Source: Pirellulaceae bacterium
GTDB taxonomy: Bacteria; Planctomycetota; Planctomycetia; Pirellulales; Pirellulaceae
Length of the DNA: 35,000 bases
Reading direction: 5' to 3'
Assembly (NCBI GenBank): GCA_018402565.1
Contig: JAGYIQ010000008.1
Coordinates: 1-35,000, forward strand
Shown here: positions 7,227 to 16,773 of the stretch, piece after piece
How positions within the stretch are numbered: the first letter of the stretch is position 1
How the letters are laid out: each line of letters begins with the position of its first letter
Notes under the pieces: model-generated
What the model was told of the DNA's origin: nothing
Seen by the model: the letters and a program-made list of their open reading frames with translations, nothing else
Databases searched by the model: none
Program-made: the position numbers and the translations under genes

Positions 7227-8297
7227 ATGGACGACAACGAACCGATCCTCAGCGAATCCGAAGTCGAAAGCCTGTTGGAGAACTTGGGCCCGGCGGCGGA
7301 GCCTGTACCGGCGGCTCGGCCGCGGGAGCGTCAGGCGCCCAAGCCGAAGCTCCGTGTGACTCCTTACGACTTCAAGCGGCCCGAACGTGTCGGCAAAGAG
7401 CAGATGCGGGCGTTGCAAAGCTTGCACGAGGGCTTTGGCCGGAATCTGGGTTCGTCGCTTTCGGCCCTGCTGCGGACGGTGGTCGAAGTCAAATTGACCA
7501 GTGTCGATCAGTTGACCTTTGCCGAGTTCGTGTTTGGCTTGGAGGTTCCCACGTGTTTTATCGTGTTGGATGCCGAGCCGCTCAAGGGCAACTTTATTCT
7601 GGATATCAATCCGGCCATCCTCTACCCGATGCTGGACCGCATGTTGGGCGGTGGCAAAGAGGAACCGGTGGTGCTGCGACGGCCGATGACCGAGATCGAG
7701 CGGCGGTTGAGCCAGCGGATCACGAACTTGTTTCTGGAGCACCTGCAACAATCTTGGTCCAACGTGATTGAGTTGGAGCTGAATGTGGTTCGCTTGGAGA
7801 GCAATCCCCAGTTGGTCTCGATTGTGCCACCGAACGAAGTGGTGGTCTTGATCGGCTTTGAGGTGGCCATGCAAGGGTTGCGGGGCTTGATCAATCTCTG
7901 CATACCGTACAACAGCATCGAGCGTTTCAGCAGCGTGTTGGTGGCCAACAGCTGGAGTGGGTACGGGCGTGGTATCGTCAACAACGAGACCCAGGCCCAC
8001 TTGACCATGGCGATCGAGCAGTCGGAGGCGGAGTTGGTGGTCACCTTGGCGACTTCGCGAATCACGACTTCCGAGTTGTTGGCATTGCGAGTGGGAGACG
8101 TGATCACGACCAGCCACGATGTCAAAGCGCCGCTGACGGTCAATGTCGGCCCGCAGACGCGTTTTCTGGGCTCTCCTGGAGCCATCAAGGGTAAAAAGGC
8201 GATTCAGATTCAAGAAGTTCTGCCGCCGATCGATCGCCCCAAGCCCAACAAGCCCTCCCCGGACCGCGTGGAAAAAGTGGTGGGGCCCAAGGGCTAG
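7227..8297 (+). CDS. fliM: Flagellar motor switch protein FliM
   Basis: A 356-residue protein with FliM architecture. The N-terminal peptide ILSESEVESLLENL (residues ~7-20) matches the CheY-P docking motif (LSQ.EID.LL). A Pro-rich linker follows, then the middle CheC-like domain beginning near YDFKRPERVGKEQMRALQSLHEGF, and a C-terminal SpoA-type beta domain (~270-335: TISTSELLALRVGDVI-like, seen as RITTSELLALRVGDVITT) that meets FliN and FliG. Usual FliM length is 320-350 residues. It starts at an ATG 203 bases after the topoisomerase stop with no obvious Shine-Dalgarno. No other flagellar gene is nearby, so it stands apart from a flagellar operon. Confidence 0.95.
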   Translation: MDDNEPILSESEVESLLENLGPAAEPVPAARPRERQAPKPKLRVTPYDFKRPERVGKEQMRALQSLHEGFGRNLGSSLSALLRTVVEVKLTSVDQLTFAEFVFGLEVPTCFIVLDAEPLKGNFILDINPAILYPMLDRMLGGGKEEPVVLRRPMTEIERRLSQRITNLFLEHLQQSWSNVIELELNVVRLESNPQLVSIVPPNEVVVLIGFEVAMQGLRGLINLCIPYNSIERFSSVLVANSWSGYGRGIVNNETQAHLTMAIEQSEAELVVTLATSRITTSELLALRVGDVITTSHDVKAPLTVNVGPQTRFLGSPGAIKGKKAIQIQEVLPPIDRPKPNKPSPDRVEKVVGPKG

Positions 8298-8508
8298 CCG
8301 TGGAAACTGGGCACGTTTGCGTTGGCGACGGGCCAAGGTATCATGCCGCAGGCAGGTTTCGCGGTGCGATGCGTTGGCGTACCGCGGCGGTTTCTGGCCA
8401 CGACAGCGGCTGGGATAGTCTGGCGCGGATCGTTCGAAGCAGGTCGCCTGGACTGGCCCAGCGATCGTGCGGTCGGCCGGGTCCTCGACACCCATTTGGA
8501 GCAAGTCT

Positions 8509-9231
8509 TTGTTAGTTTATCCTGCGATCGACATTCGAGATGGCAAGTGCGTCCGCTTGATCAAGGGCGATTATGCTCGCGAGATCGTCTACGCGGCCGA
8601 TCCTGCGGAAGTGGCGTTGCAATGGCAGGCAGCGGGCGCCCAGATCTTGCACCTGGTGGATCTGGACGCGGCCAAGACGGGTTTGCCAACCAACTATGCC
8701 GCGATCGCTGCGATTCGCCGGCAGGTTGACCTGCCGCTGCAAGTCGGCGGCGGCATCCGCGATCAAGCGATTATCCAGCAGTACTTGGACTTGGGGGTCC
8801 AGCAGTTGGTGGTTGGCACTCAGGCCGTGCGGCAACCGGAGTGGTTCGCCATGATGGCCAAACAGTTCCCCCACCGCTTGGTGGCAGGTATCGACGCGCA
8901 TGCTGGGCAGGTGGCAACCGATGGCTGGACGCAGGCCAGCGATCGCACGCCGGTTGAAATGGCCCAGACCATGGAGGCCTTGCCGTTGGCCGGAGTGGTC
9001 TACACCGATATCGCCACCGATGGCATGCTGCAGGGGCCGAATGTGGCGGCGATGGCCGAGATGGCGGCGTCGGTCCGCCTGCCGATCATCGCTTCGGGAG
9101 GTGTTACGCTGCCCGACGACATCCGGCAGTTGGTGGCAGCCGGGGTCGCTGGCTGCATTGTCGGCCGGACCTTGTACGAGGGGCGGATGACTTTGGAGGC
9201 AGCATTGGCAGCCGCCCGCACGCCCCAATAG
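8509..9231 (+). CDS. hisA: Phosphoribosylformimino-5-aminoimidazole carboxamide ribotide isomerase (HisA)
   Basis: A 240-residue TIM-barrel enzyme that opens the ProFAR ring sugar by an Amadori rearrangement, the fourth step of histidine synthesis. The start is TTG at 8509, with GGAG at 8498-8501. It places the catalytic acid at D8 (MLVYPAIDIRDGKCVRL) and the second acid at D129 (VAGIDAHAGQVATDGW), as in the family. Phosphate-binding motifs are QVGGGIRD (~78-85) and IIASGGVTLPDD, with GRTLYEG near the end. An internal VDLDAA motif is also typical. The longer frame from 8467 adds residues that do not fit the family. No other his gene is adjacent, so the pathway genes are dispersed. Confidence 0.96.
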   Translation: MLVYPAIDIRDGKCVRLIKGDYAREIVYAADPAEVALQWQAAGAQILHLVDLDAAKTGLPTNYAAIAAIRRQVDLPLQVGGGIRDQAIIQQYLDLGVQQLVVGTQAVRQPEWFAMMAKQFPHRLVAGIDAHAGQVATDGWTQASDRTPVEMAQTMEALPLAGVVYTDIATDGMLQGPNVAAMAEMAASVRLPIIASGGVTLPDDIRQLVAAGVAGCIVGRTLYEGRMTLEAALAAARTPQ

Positions 9232-9356
9232 GCGCCTGACTACAAGCCAGTGTTCCCAGGTTGTTCGCCGCCCTGTTTTTGCTCCCACGTTGTCGCGACT
9301 CGCCAGGCTTCCCGTCGACGCCACAACTTCACGCCCTGCCGACTTTCTCACAGCCC

Positions 9357-10349
<993 letters not shown>

Positions 10350-10395
10350 TCACAGCAATTCGCTCGCAGTTACCGAACGTCCGACAAACAGCGGC

Positions 10396-12531
10396 TCAAC
10401 CCCCTTGGTTGGGCAACTGAGACGGCGGCAGGTCCTGCCCCGAGGGTTGGCCACCGCCCGGCGGTGACTCAAGACCCGGCGGCAGTTCAAAGCCGGGCGG
10501 CAGTTCAAAGCCGGGCGGCAGTTGAAAGCCAGGTGGCAGTCCTGGCGGAGCTTGGGCGTCGCCGCCTGGCAAGCCCAGAGGATTGGCTGGGTCCAGATCC
10601 TTGGCTTTCACGACTTCCGAGCGGGTCAAACGCAGACGATCCAGGTCGCCCGATGGCACGACATAGTACCAATCGGCAAATCGCTGGCTGAGCCGCCGCG
10701 CCTTCTCCGCCGCTTGGGAGACACGCTCCTCAAAGGCCATGACGTCCAAGGCGTACTGCCGTTGCTGCTCCTCGTAGGCGGCCTTTTGCTGCTCGTATTC
10801 GGCGTCCAAGGCGGCCTGCATCTGTTCGCGGGTCATCTTGGCGTCGGACTGTTCGGACTTGTCAGACGCTTCGGATGGGTCGGACGTTTCGGACTCGTCG
10901 GTCGTTGCAGTCTCTTCGGACTTGTCAGACACTTCAGACGTGTCGGTCGTCTCAGACTTGTCGGATGCTTCTGACGTTTTAGACTCGTCAGACGTTTCAG
11001 ACTTGTCGGACGTCTCAGACTTGTCGGACGTCTCAGACTGTTCAGATTGGTCAGACGCTTTCGACTCGTCAGACGTCTCAGACGTCTCAGACTTGTCAGT
11101 TGTTGCAGCTGGGTCGGACTTGTCTTCGCCGACGCCTTCGGGCAACGTCAAGCGTTCGGGTTCGACGGGCTGGACTGGACGGCCGGTCATTTTCTCTGGA
11201 TCGTGTGCCACTCGCACCAAGAGAAATCGTCCCGTGGTTTGCTGCTCCGGTTTGGCGGCGTCCGCCTCCGCTGGCGGGGCGGCTTCTTCTTCTGTGGCGG
11301 CTTCGTCTTCTTTGGCGGCTTCTTCCGCCGGGGCTTTGCCGTCTCCGATTTGGATGGCGTCTTCGGTTCCGGTGATCTGGGAGCCGAAGTACAAGGTATA
11401 GACCAACCCTTCGCTGGTGGTGACCGACAACTCGCCATGGTCGGACACGAGTTTCAAGTCGTTTGATTCTGGATCGCGGGTCAGGCCGAATCCGCGACTC
11501 AACAGATCGTCTTGCAATTGATCGACAATGGCCTGTTGGGCGCGTACGTCTTGGGCCAATTCGGGCGGGAATTGAAAACTCAAGTCTTCGCCCAGCACGC
11601 TCTGTTCTTGGTGCTTGAAGCGTGGACGCACGCCGATCAGTTCGACGTTCTCAATGGTCGTGATGAGGGGGCTGATCGTATCGGCCTTCATCTCTTCCTG
11701 TTCGGCTTGGAGGTCAGGCACCTGCCAAGGATCAAACTCGCCGGGCTTGGTCAACTTCAGTTCCTCGCCAGGGACCCGAGCACGGCGGACTTCAATGCCC
11801 TGGTTGGTCAGGACCTGTCGCGACTCGAGCCGCGAATTGTCGACCCGCAGTTCCCGCATCTCGCGGGCGGACAATTCCAGCAAATCGGCTTCAATCCAAT
11901 CGACGAACCGCGTGGAGATGTCCAAGTCCAACTTGGCTACATAGGTTTCCTTCTCACCGGGCACGCGGACATAGTACAGGGACTCGGTCGTCTGTTCCAA
12001 ACCCAACAACGAATCGGTCGTGGGAGCTTTCGTCTCGACGCGTTTGCCGATGATCAAATGGAACAGGTCCTCCCCGCTGACATCGGTGAATCGCAGGAGC
12101 TTGCCGGCATTTTCCGGATCGTTGCGACCTTCATCCGAGCTGGGGTCAAGCGTTCCTAGCAGGGCCTGGGCTCCCTTCTCGCTGGAGGCCAACCGCTGGC
12201 GTTCCAGCCCCAACAGTTCGGTGGCGGTCCGACTGAGACGCTCTGCGGCTTCAGCCGGATATCCATAATGGCTGGGGATCGTCCACAGTCCGTTGGTCCG
12301 CTTGAGGCTGAAGCTCAGGGGCTGACCGTCGGCATCGACCGCGGCCAGATCCATCTGGGCGATCTGCTGCGTTTCAAAGGGATCGAAAAACGACTGCCCG
12401 ACACGGGCGTACGCATCCGGAACCGATGGCTGCGTGATGCGGTAGACCGTCCACGTCAAGCCGATCATCAACACGGCCACGGCTGCCGCGATGGCACTCT
12501 TGGAGATTTCAGTAGCAGGATTTCGTTTCAT
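10396..12531 (-). CDS. DUF4340 membrane-anchored protein of an ABC/GldG operon, with a long Ser/Asp/Glu linker
   Basis: A 711-residue protein with an N-terminal anchor (SAIAAAVAVLMIGLTWTVY, ~10-28) and a mostly periplasmic body. Residues ~45-390 fit DUF4340, the family typically encoded after ABC-2 permease/GldG genes. An Ala/Glu-rich insert (~395-428) and a very low-complexity Ser-Asp-Lys-Glu-Thr tract (~475-562: SDKSETSDKSE...) follow. Next come a Gln/Glu-rich helix, then RFADWYYVVPSGDLDRLRLTR, resembling the end of the DUF4340 domain, and a PPGFELPPGF-type tail. The start at 12531 (MKRNPATEIS) is preferred; ATG 12549 is possible. It is the last gene of the minus-strand operon, 122 bases after the permease/GldG gene. 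The linkers contain near-identical 18-bp repeats. Confidence 0.85.
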   Translation of the reverse strand: MKRNPATEISKSAIAAAVAVLMIGLTWTVYRITQPSVPDAYARVGQSFFDPFETQQIAQMDLAAVDADGQPLSFSLKRTNGLWTIPSHYGYPAEAAERLSRTATELLGLERQRLASSEKGAQALLGTLDPSSDEGRNDPENAGKLLRFTDVSGEDLFHLIIGKRVETKAPTTDSLLGLEQTTESLYYVRVPGEKETYVAKLDLDISTRFVDWIEADLLELSAREMRELRVDNSRLESRQVLTNQGIEVRRARVPGEELKLTKPGEFDPWQVPDLQAEQEEMKADTISPLITTIENVELIGVRPRFKHQEQSVLGEDLSFQFPPELAQDVRAQQAIVDQLQDDLLSRGFGLTRDPESNDLKLVSDHGELSVTTSEGLVYTLYFGSQITGTEDAIQIGDGKAPAEEAAKEDEAATEEEAAPPAEADAAKPEQQTTGRFLLVRVAHDPEKMTGRPVQPVEPERLTLPEGVGEDKSDPAATTDKSETSETSDESKASDQSEQSETSDKSETSDKSETSDESKTSEASDKSETTDTSEVSDKSEETATTDESETSDPSEASDKSEQSDAKMTREQMQAALDAEYEQQKAAYEEQQRQYALDVMAFEERVSQAAEKARRLSQRFADWYYVVPSGDLDRLRLTRSEVVKAKDLDPANPLGLPGGDAQAPPGLPPGFQLPPGFELPPGFELPPGLESPPGGGQPSGQDLPPSQLPNQGG

Positions 12532-12653
12532 TGTCTGTATCCGCAACATGTCCCTGAGCTATCGAACCGAATTATCACTATTCCCTAACACCCGCGTGCA
12601 CCGACATGCACTCACATGCACCCCAGATCTTTGGGTGCCGTCTGGCTCCGTAG

Positions 12654-15539
12654 CTAAGACTTTCGTCTGGCTTTGGCCTGTTGGGTCAGACGCACCAAAA
12701 TGACAGTCAAGCCGATGGCCAAAGCAGGCAAGGGCGGCAGCAGAACGGCAAAGAAGCGTGTCCAGTGTTCCTGGGAGGCGATGATGTTCTTCTCCTCGAC
12801 TTCCAAGCTCTTGATTTCCTTGCGGAAGGCCGACTCCAGCTTATCCACCGCTCGATCAACTTGCTTCTGCTCTTCCGAGGCCGCGGTGGCCGCCAACTGC
12901 AAGCGTTGCACAAAGGACAGGTCCTCGTTCTCTTGCAAGGCCTTGGTCTTTTCGTCCAACTTGGCCTGGGCTTCCTGCAGCTTGGCCTCCAGTTCCGTCT
13001 CCAGTTCGGCTTGGCGAGATTCTCGCTGCTGCCGCGCCAGGATCCGCACCGCCTCGATCTTTTCCAACGGTCGAGCTTGTGGTCGTCGGCCGCGAATTTC
13101 GATGAAGGCATCGTCCTGTCGCTCCGCCAAATGTTCGATGGCGTTCTGCAGTAAGATCAGGTTATCCAGTCCTGTCTTCATGCTGTCGGCACACTCAAAA
13201 GCCACATCGGACACAAAATCGGTATCGGCAATAAAGATGACCTGTCGCGGCTCGTCAGCGGTGCCGGTGATCTTGGCCGCTACCGCCTGTGCTGCACCCA
13301 GGCTGGTTCCTGCAGCCGAACTGCGAAAGACGCGTTCGGGTAAACCGCTGTACGGATTGATTTGGTCCGTCTTGCGTTCTACCGGACGATTCTGTTGCCG
13401 ATCAAAAAACGTGCGGACACTCTGCAAGGTCTCGGAGTACTGATCGTAGTCCAAGTAGCTGCCGGTCGCGTCCGTGCTGATCAGCGGCTGAAATTGAAAG
13501 CGACTGCCGGGGGCTGGAGCCACGGTCCCGCAATACATCAGCAGGACTTCTCGTAGGCTGGCACTGACCGCCGCGTCGGGGTTGAAGTTCACCTGTTGGC
13601 TGGTGTTGCGAAAAAAGGCCAAGGCCCGGCTCCGCTCGCCGTAACCCGCGGGCCAGCTACTGATATCGGCCATCGGCATCTGCAGCAACGGAAACACAAA
13701 CGAGGCCGGTTCGCTGGCGGTATTCGTCACGATTCGCGTCGGATTCCAATCGATCCCCAGCGCTTCGGCCAACGGTCGCACATCGGCCTTGGGCTGAGGG
13801 CTGCTGTTGAGCACCGCAAACGGGGCCTGCGGCGAAAGTCGTTCCTGCGCCGGTGAGCGGAGCAAGCCGACTTGCCCCGCTGACACATAAGTGGGCCAGA
13901 AGAACGGAACCGGATCTTCCAATAACAAGACCGGCTGGCCCAACTTGATGTACTCCACCAATCGCCCCAAGCCATCGGCATCCAGACTGGAGGCACCGGC
14001 GACCAACAGCACGTCGGGCAACTTGAGCTCATTGATGCTGTCCAAACGTTCGGCCTCTAGGGCGCGATGGGTGACTCCGCGTTTGGTCGCGGTCGCCTCG
14101 TCCAAGTCGCTCATCAGGCGATCGTTGTAGTCCGCCAGCAAGCTCGAGTTGACGCGGCGAATGCGGTAAAACTTTTCCAACTCCTGCTTGGTCCGACCAA
14201 AGCCCAAGTCGAATACCTGGCCCTGCAAGTCCAGGCCGGCAAAATGCAAGTCGGTATCCAGGACTCCGATGACCAAGCGATTGTCTTTCTTCGACAACAT
14301 GGCGATCGCTCGTGTGATCTCATACTCGATCGAATCTCGCCCCGTGAATTTGGGCAACACCGTTTCGCCGTTGGCCGTACGGATCACCAGCCCCAAATAG
14401 ACGTCCTGTTGGACACTCTTGCCGCCGACGACCGTCTGGCTGCTGATCGGCTGGATGCCCACCTCCTCCGCTTGGGTGGCCTCATCGCTAGTGGCGTCGG
14501 TCACAGCGACTTTCCGCAGCACGACTCGGCCGCCTCCCAAGCGTTCGTACTGGGACAGCAGCGTCTCGAGCAACTTCTTTGTGGGCACAAAGTCGGCGGG
14601 CACCTCGGTGCTGATGAAGGCCTCGATGGTGACCTGCCCGGTGGCGTCGTCCACTGCTTGAATGGAAGAAAGCGTCGTCGGGTTCAACGTGTACAGCCGT
14701 TCCCCGGTCATGTCCACGTAGGCGGGAAACCGATTGCTCAATCGCTCCAACAAAAAGAAACCCGCCACGATGGTCGTGAACAAAGCCACGGCTCGCACAG
14801 CAAAATTCAGCGTCATAAAGCCGGTGCCGAACCGCACCCACAAGCGGCTGGAGATCACCACGTGGTTCAAGTACAGGAACAGGGCAATCAGCCCAGCAAA
14901 GTAAAACAGGCTGGTGACCGTGACGACCCCGTTGGCGTACTGGTCCAGTTGGGTCTGGATGGTCAGCAAGTCCAGATACGGCACGCCCTGCAGGAAATAA
15001 TTGCTGAGCACGGGTACCGCGCAGAACAGCATACCCAGCACGAAGGCCACTGCCGAATCGCGAGTCAGCGACGAAGCGAACAGCCCGATGCTGACCAGTG
15101 CCAAGCCCGAGAGCCAATACCCGTAGTACGTGCTGACCACCACGCTCCAGTCGGGTTGGCCCAGCATTGCCAAGGGAATCAACTGCGTCACGGAGAACAG
15201 CAATGCCACCGTGTAGACCGCGCTGACCGCCAGATACTTGCCGAGGAGAATCTCCCAGCTACTGGCCGGCAATGTGAACAACAGCACATCCGTGCCCGAT
15301 TTGTGTTCCTCGGCCCAGGCCCCCATCGTGATGGCGGGGATCAGGAATAGCAGCAGCCACGAGAATACCTTGCTCAGTTCGTCCAGCGAGGCGTAATTGT
15401 TGGCAAAAAAAGCCTGGCTAAACGCCAATAAAGCGCAGATCGTGACAAAGGCTACAATGATCAAGTAGCCCAGCACGCCTGAGAAATAAGACTTGACATT
15501 TCGCCAAAAGATCGCACCGATTACCTGAGGTCTGATCAT
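12654..15539 (-). CDS. ABC-2 permease fused to a GldG-like auxiliary domain
   Basis: A 961-residue fusion. Residues ~10-245 contain six hydrophobic segments and the ABC-2 permease motif MGAWAEEHKSGTDVLLFTLP, as in GldF. A further membrane segment (AVALFTTIVAGFFLLERL, ~260) is followed by a large extracytoplasmic GldG-like domain (ABC_transp_aux type, ~275-700), with SIEYEITRAI and DVLLVAGASSLDADGLGRLVEYI. A second core segment ends in RQVIFIADTDFVSD. A charged coiled coil (~810-905) and a last membrane helix (FFAVLLPPLPALAIGLTVILV) finish the protein. The start at 15539 is supported by GAGG six bases ahead and lies 7 bases after the ATPase stop; an upstream TTG (15560) would overlap it. In Bacteroidetes GldF and GldG are separate; fused forms are familiar elsewhere. 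The substrate is unknown. Confidence 0.9.
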   Translation of the reverse strand: MIRPQVIGAIFWRNVKSYFSGVLGYLIIVAFVTICALLAFSQAFFANNYASLDELSKVFSWLLLFLIPAITMGAWAEEHKSGTDVLLFTLPASSWEILLGKYLAVSAVYTVALLFSVTQLIPLAMLGQPDWSVVVSTYYGYWLSGLALVSIGLFASSLTRDSAVAFVLGMLFCAVPVLSNYFLQGVPYLDLLTIQTQLDQYANGVVTVTSLFYFAGLIALFLYLNHVVISSRLWVRFGTGFMTLNFAVRAVALFTTIVAGFFLLERLSNRFPAYVDMTGERLYTLNPTTLSSIQAVDDATGQVTIEAFISTEVPADFVPTKKLLETLLSQYERLGGGRVVLRKVAVTDATSDEATQAEEVGIQPISSQTVVGGKSVQQDVYLGLVIRTANGETVLPKFTGRDSIEYEITRAIAMLSKKDNRLVIGVLDTDLHFAGLDLQGQVFDLGFGRTKQELEKFYRIRRVNSSLLADYNDRLMSDLDEATATKRGVTHRALEAERLDSINELKLPDVLLVAGASSLDADGLGRLVEYIKLGQPVLLLEDPVPFFWPTYVSAGQVGLLRSPAQERLSPQAPFAVLNSSPQPKADVRPLAEALGIDWNPTRIVTNTASEPASFVFPLLQMPMADISSWPAGYGERSRALAFFRNTSQQVNFNPDAAVSASLREVLLMYCGTVAPAPGSRFQFQPLISTDATGSYLDYDQYSETLQSVRTFFDRQQNRPVERKTDQINPYSGLPERVFRSSAAGTSLGAAQAVAAKITGTADEPRQVIFIADTDFVSDVAFECADSMKTGLDNLILLQNAIEHLAERQDDAFIEIRGRRPQARPLEKIEAVRILARQQRESRQAELETELEAKLQEAQAKLDEKTKALQENEDLSFVQRLQLAATAASEEQKQVDRAVDKLESAFRKEIKSLEVEEKNIIASQEHWTRFFAVLLPPLPALAIGLTVILVRLTQQAKARRKS

Positions 15540-15546
15540 GCTGTCC

Positions 15547-16407
15547 TCAAACTCCTGCAAAACCGGTCAAAGAATGGAAACTTCGCTCGAGGCCCGCGGC
15601 GGCACCCATCTCGCTCAGTGGGCCGTCAAACACCAGGCGACCCTCGTTGATCAAGATGACCCGCGAACAGATGGCCTCGACTTCCTGGAGCACGTGGGTC
15701 GACAGGAGCACCGTTTTGGTGCGTCCCAAGTCGGCGATCAAACGGCGGACCCCGACCAATTGATTGGGATCCAGACCGCTGGTCGGCTCGTCCAAGATCA
15801 AGATGTCCGGGTCGTGCAACAACGCCTGCGCCATGCCCACCCGCTGGCGAAATCCTCGCGACAGTTGACGAATGGACTTGTGCCAAACCTCCGACAAATC
15901 GCACTTCTCCGACACGAACTCCAAGCGATCGCGGAGACGCGGACCGGACAGACCGCGAACTCGCCCGAAATACGCCAAGCTCCCCGCCGGCGTCATCTCG
16001 TCATACAGCGGACCGTTTTCGGGCAAATAACCAATCCGCTCGGCGGCCGCGATACGATCCTCCTCCAGGTCACGACCCGCGATCAGCACCTCGCCAGAGG
16101 TCGGTGCCAAGTACCCCGTGATGATCTTCATCGTGGTGGACTTGCCAGCCCCATTGGGGCCCAAGAACCCGCAAACCTGGCTCCGCGGAACCTGAAAAGA
16201 AACGTCCCTCACGGCGGCAAAACCACCGTAGTACATGTTCAAGTTGCGGACTTCGATCGTGAACTGGCCGGCGCCGGTACCGCTGCCACCGGGGCCCGCG
16301 TTACCGGGTCCCGTGTTACCGGGTCCCGTGTTACCGCTCGCCCTCTCACCGGCCGCCATCGCCGGCGAGCCGTCCGAATTCTCAACCGCGTTCTGACTCT
16401 TGTTCAT
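15547..16407 (-). CDS. ABC transporter ATP-binding protein (GldA/NatA type)
   Basis: A 286-residue ABC ATPase, first gene of the minus-strand operon with the permease/GldG fusion and DUF4340 protein. Walker A is GPNGAGKST (~84-92), the Q-loop is in IGYLPENGPLYDEMT, the signature is QLSRGFRQRVGMAQAL (LSRGF in place of LSGGQ, common in this subfamily), Walker B is ILILDEPTSGLD, and the switch His is in LLSTHVL. It binds the permease at the cytoplasmic face and powers export. About 48 residues of N-terminal extension contain a GNTGPGNTGPGNAGPG repeat not typical of the family, encoded by 15-bp near-identical units (16301-16336). AGGA lies five bases ahead of the ATG. A promoter candidate lies upstream. 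Confidence 0.95.
   Translation of the reverse strand: MNKSQNAVENSDGSPAMAAGERASGNTGPGNTGPGNAGPGGSGTGAGQFTIEVRNLNMYYGGFAAVRDVSFQVPRSQVCGFLGPNGAGKSTTMKIITGYLAPTSGEVLIAGRDLEEDRIAAAERIGYLPENGPLYDEMTPAGSLAYFGRVRGLSGPRLRDRLEFVSEKCDLSEVWHKSIRQLSRGFRQRVGMAQALLHDPDILILDEPTSGLDPNQLVGVRRLIADLGRTKTVLLSTHVLQEVEAICSRVILINEGRLVFDGPLSEMGAAAGLERSFHSLTGFAGV
16301..16336 (-). repeat. 15-bp in-frame tandem repeat in the ABC ATPase gene
   Basis: TTACCGGGTCCCGTG occurs twice perfectly (16301-16315, 16316-16330), followed by a partial third unit. It encodes the NTGPG repeats of the N-terminal linker. Confidence 0.85.
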
Positions 16408-16773
16408 TCATTCCTCGCTAGGCAATGTCTAGATCGTTGCGGGGAGGAAGATTCTCGACGACTGACTTGCCGAGCCTCCATACGGTGTGAGCCTGTCCAG
16501 TGACACCGCTGTAGATTATCGACGAGCGGCCGATTTCAGCAACCCGTGATCAGCACTCCTGGAACCGAACGGTTGGCTGTGGCGGATACCGGTGAAAACG
16601 CACCGACGCTAGAAGCCCACCGCTCAAGCTGTACTGGGCGAGGCCCACCCCGAGCCATGTGCGGCACTCGTTGCCGCTCGCGGGTGGGTTCTTGCTGTTT
16701 TTTCTCGGATCAATGACTTGAGAAAGGAAAATAGCGAACAGCAGAGTAATGCCCCTGGAAAACAGGCGGAAGC
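16408..16773. other. Intergenic region upstream of the ABC operon and downstream of the coiled-coil gene
   Basis: The stretch contains the candidate promoter of the ABC operon (16515-16542, minus). I see no gene and no convincing terminator for the coiled-coil gene; a weak AGGC/GCCT stem with a TTTT lies near its stop. A 121-residue minus-strand open frame across it lacks protein-like features. Confidence 0.5.
16515..16542 (-). promoter_or_regulatory. Candidate sigma-70-type promoter of the ABC operon
   Basis: On the minus strand, TTGCTG (16542-16537) is separated by 16 bases from GATAAT (16520-16515). It lies about 108 bases upstream of the ABC ATPase start, in the only gap before the operon. 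Two of twelve consensus positions differ in the -35 and one in the -10. It is a pattern match only. Confidence 0.45.

Noticed and set aside
14067..15350. 427-codon plus-strand open frame
   Set aside because: It is antisense to the permease/GldG gene, whose membrane segments and domain motifs are clear.
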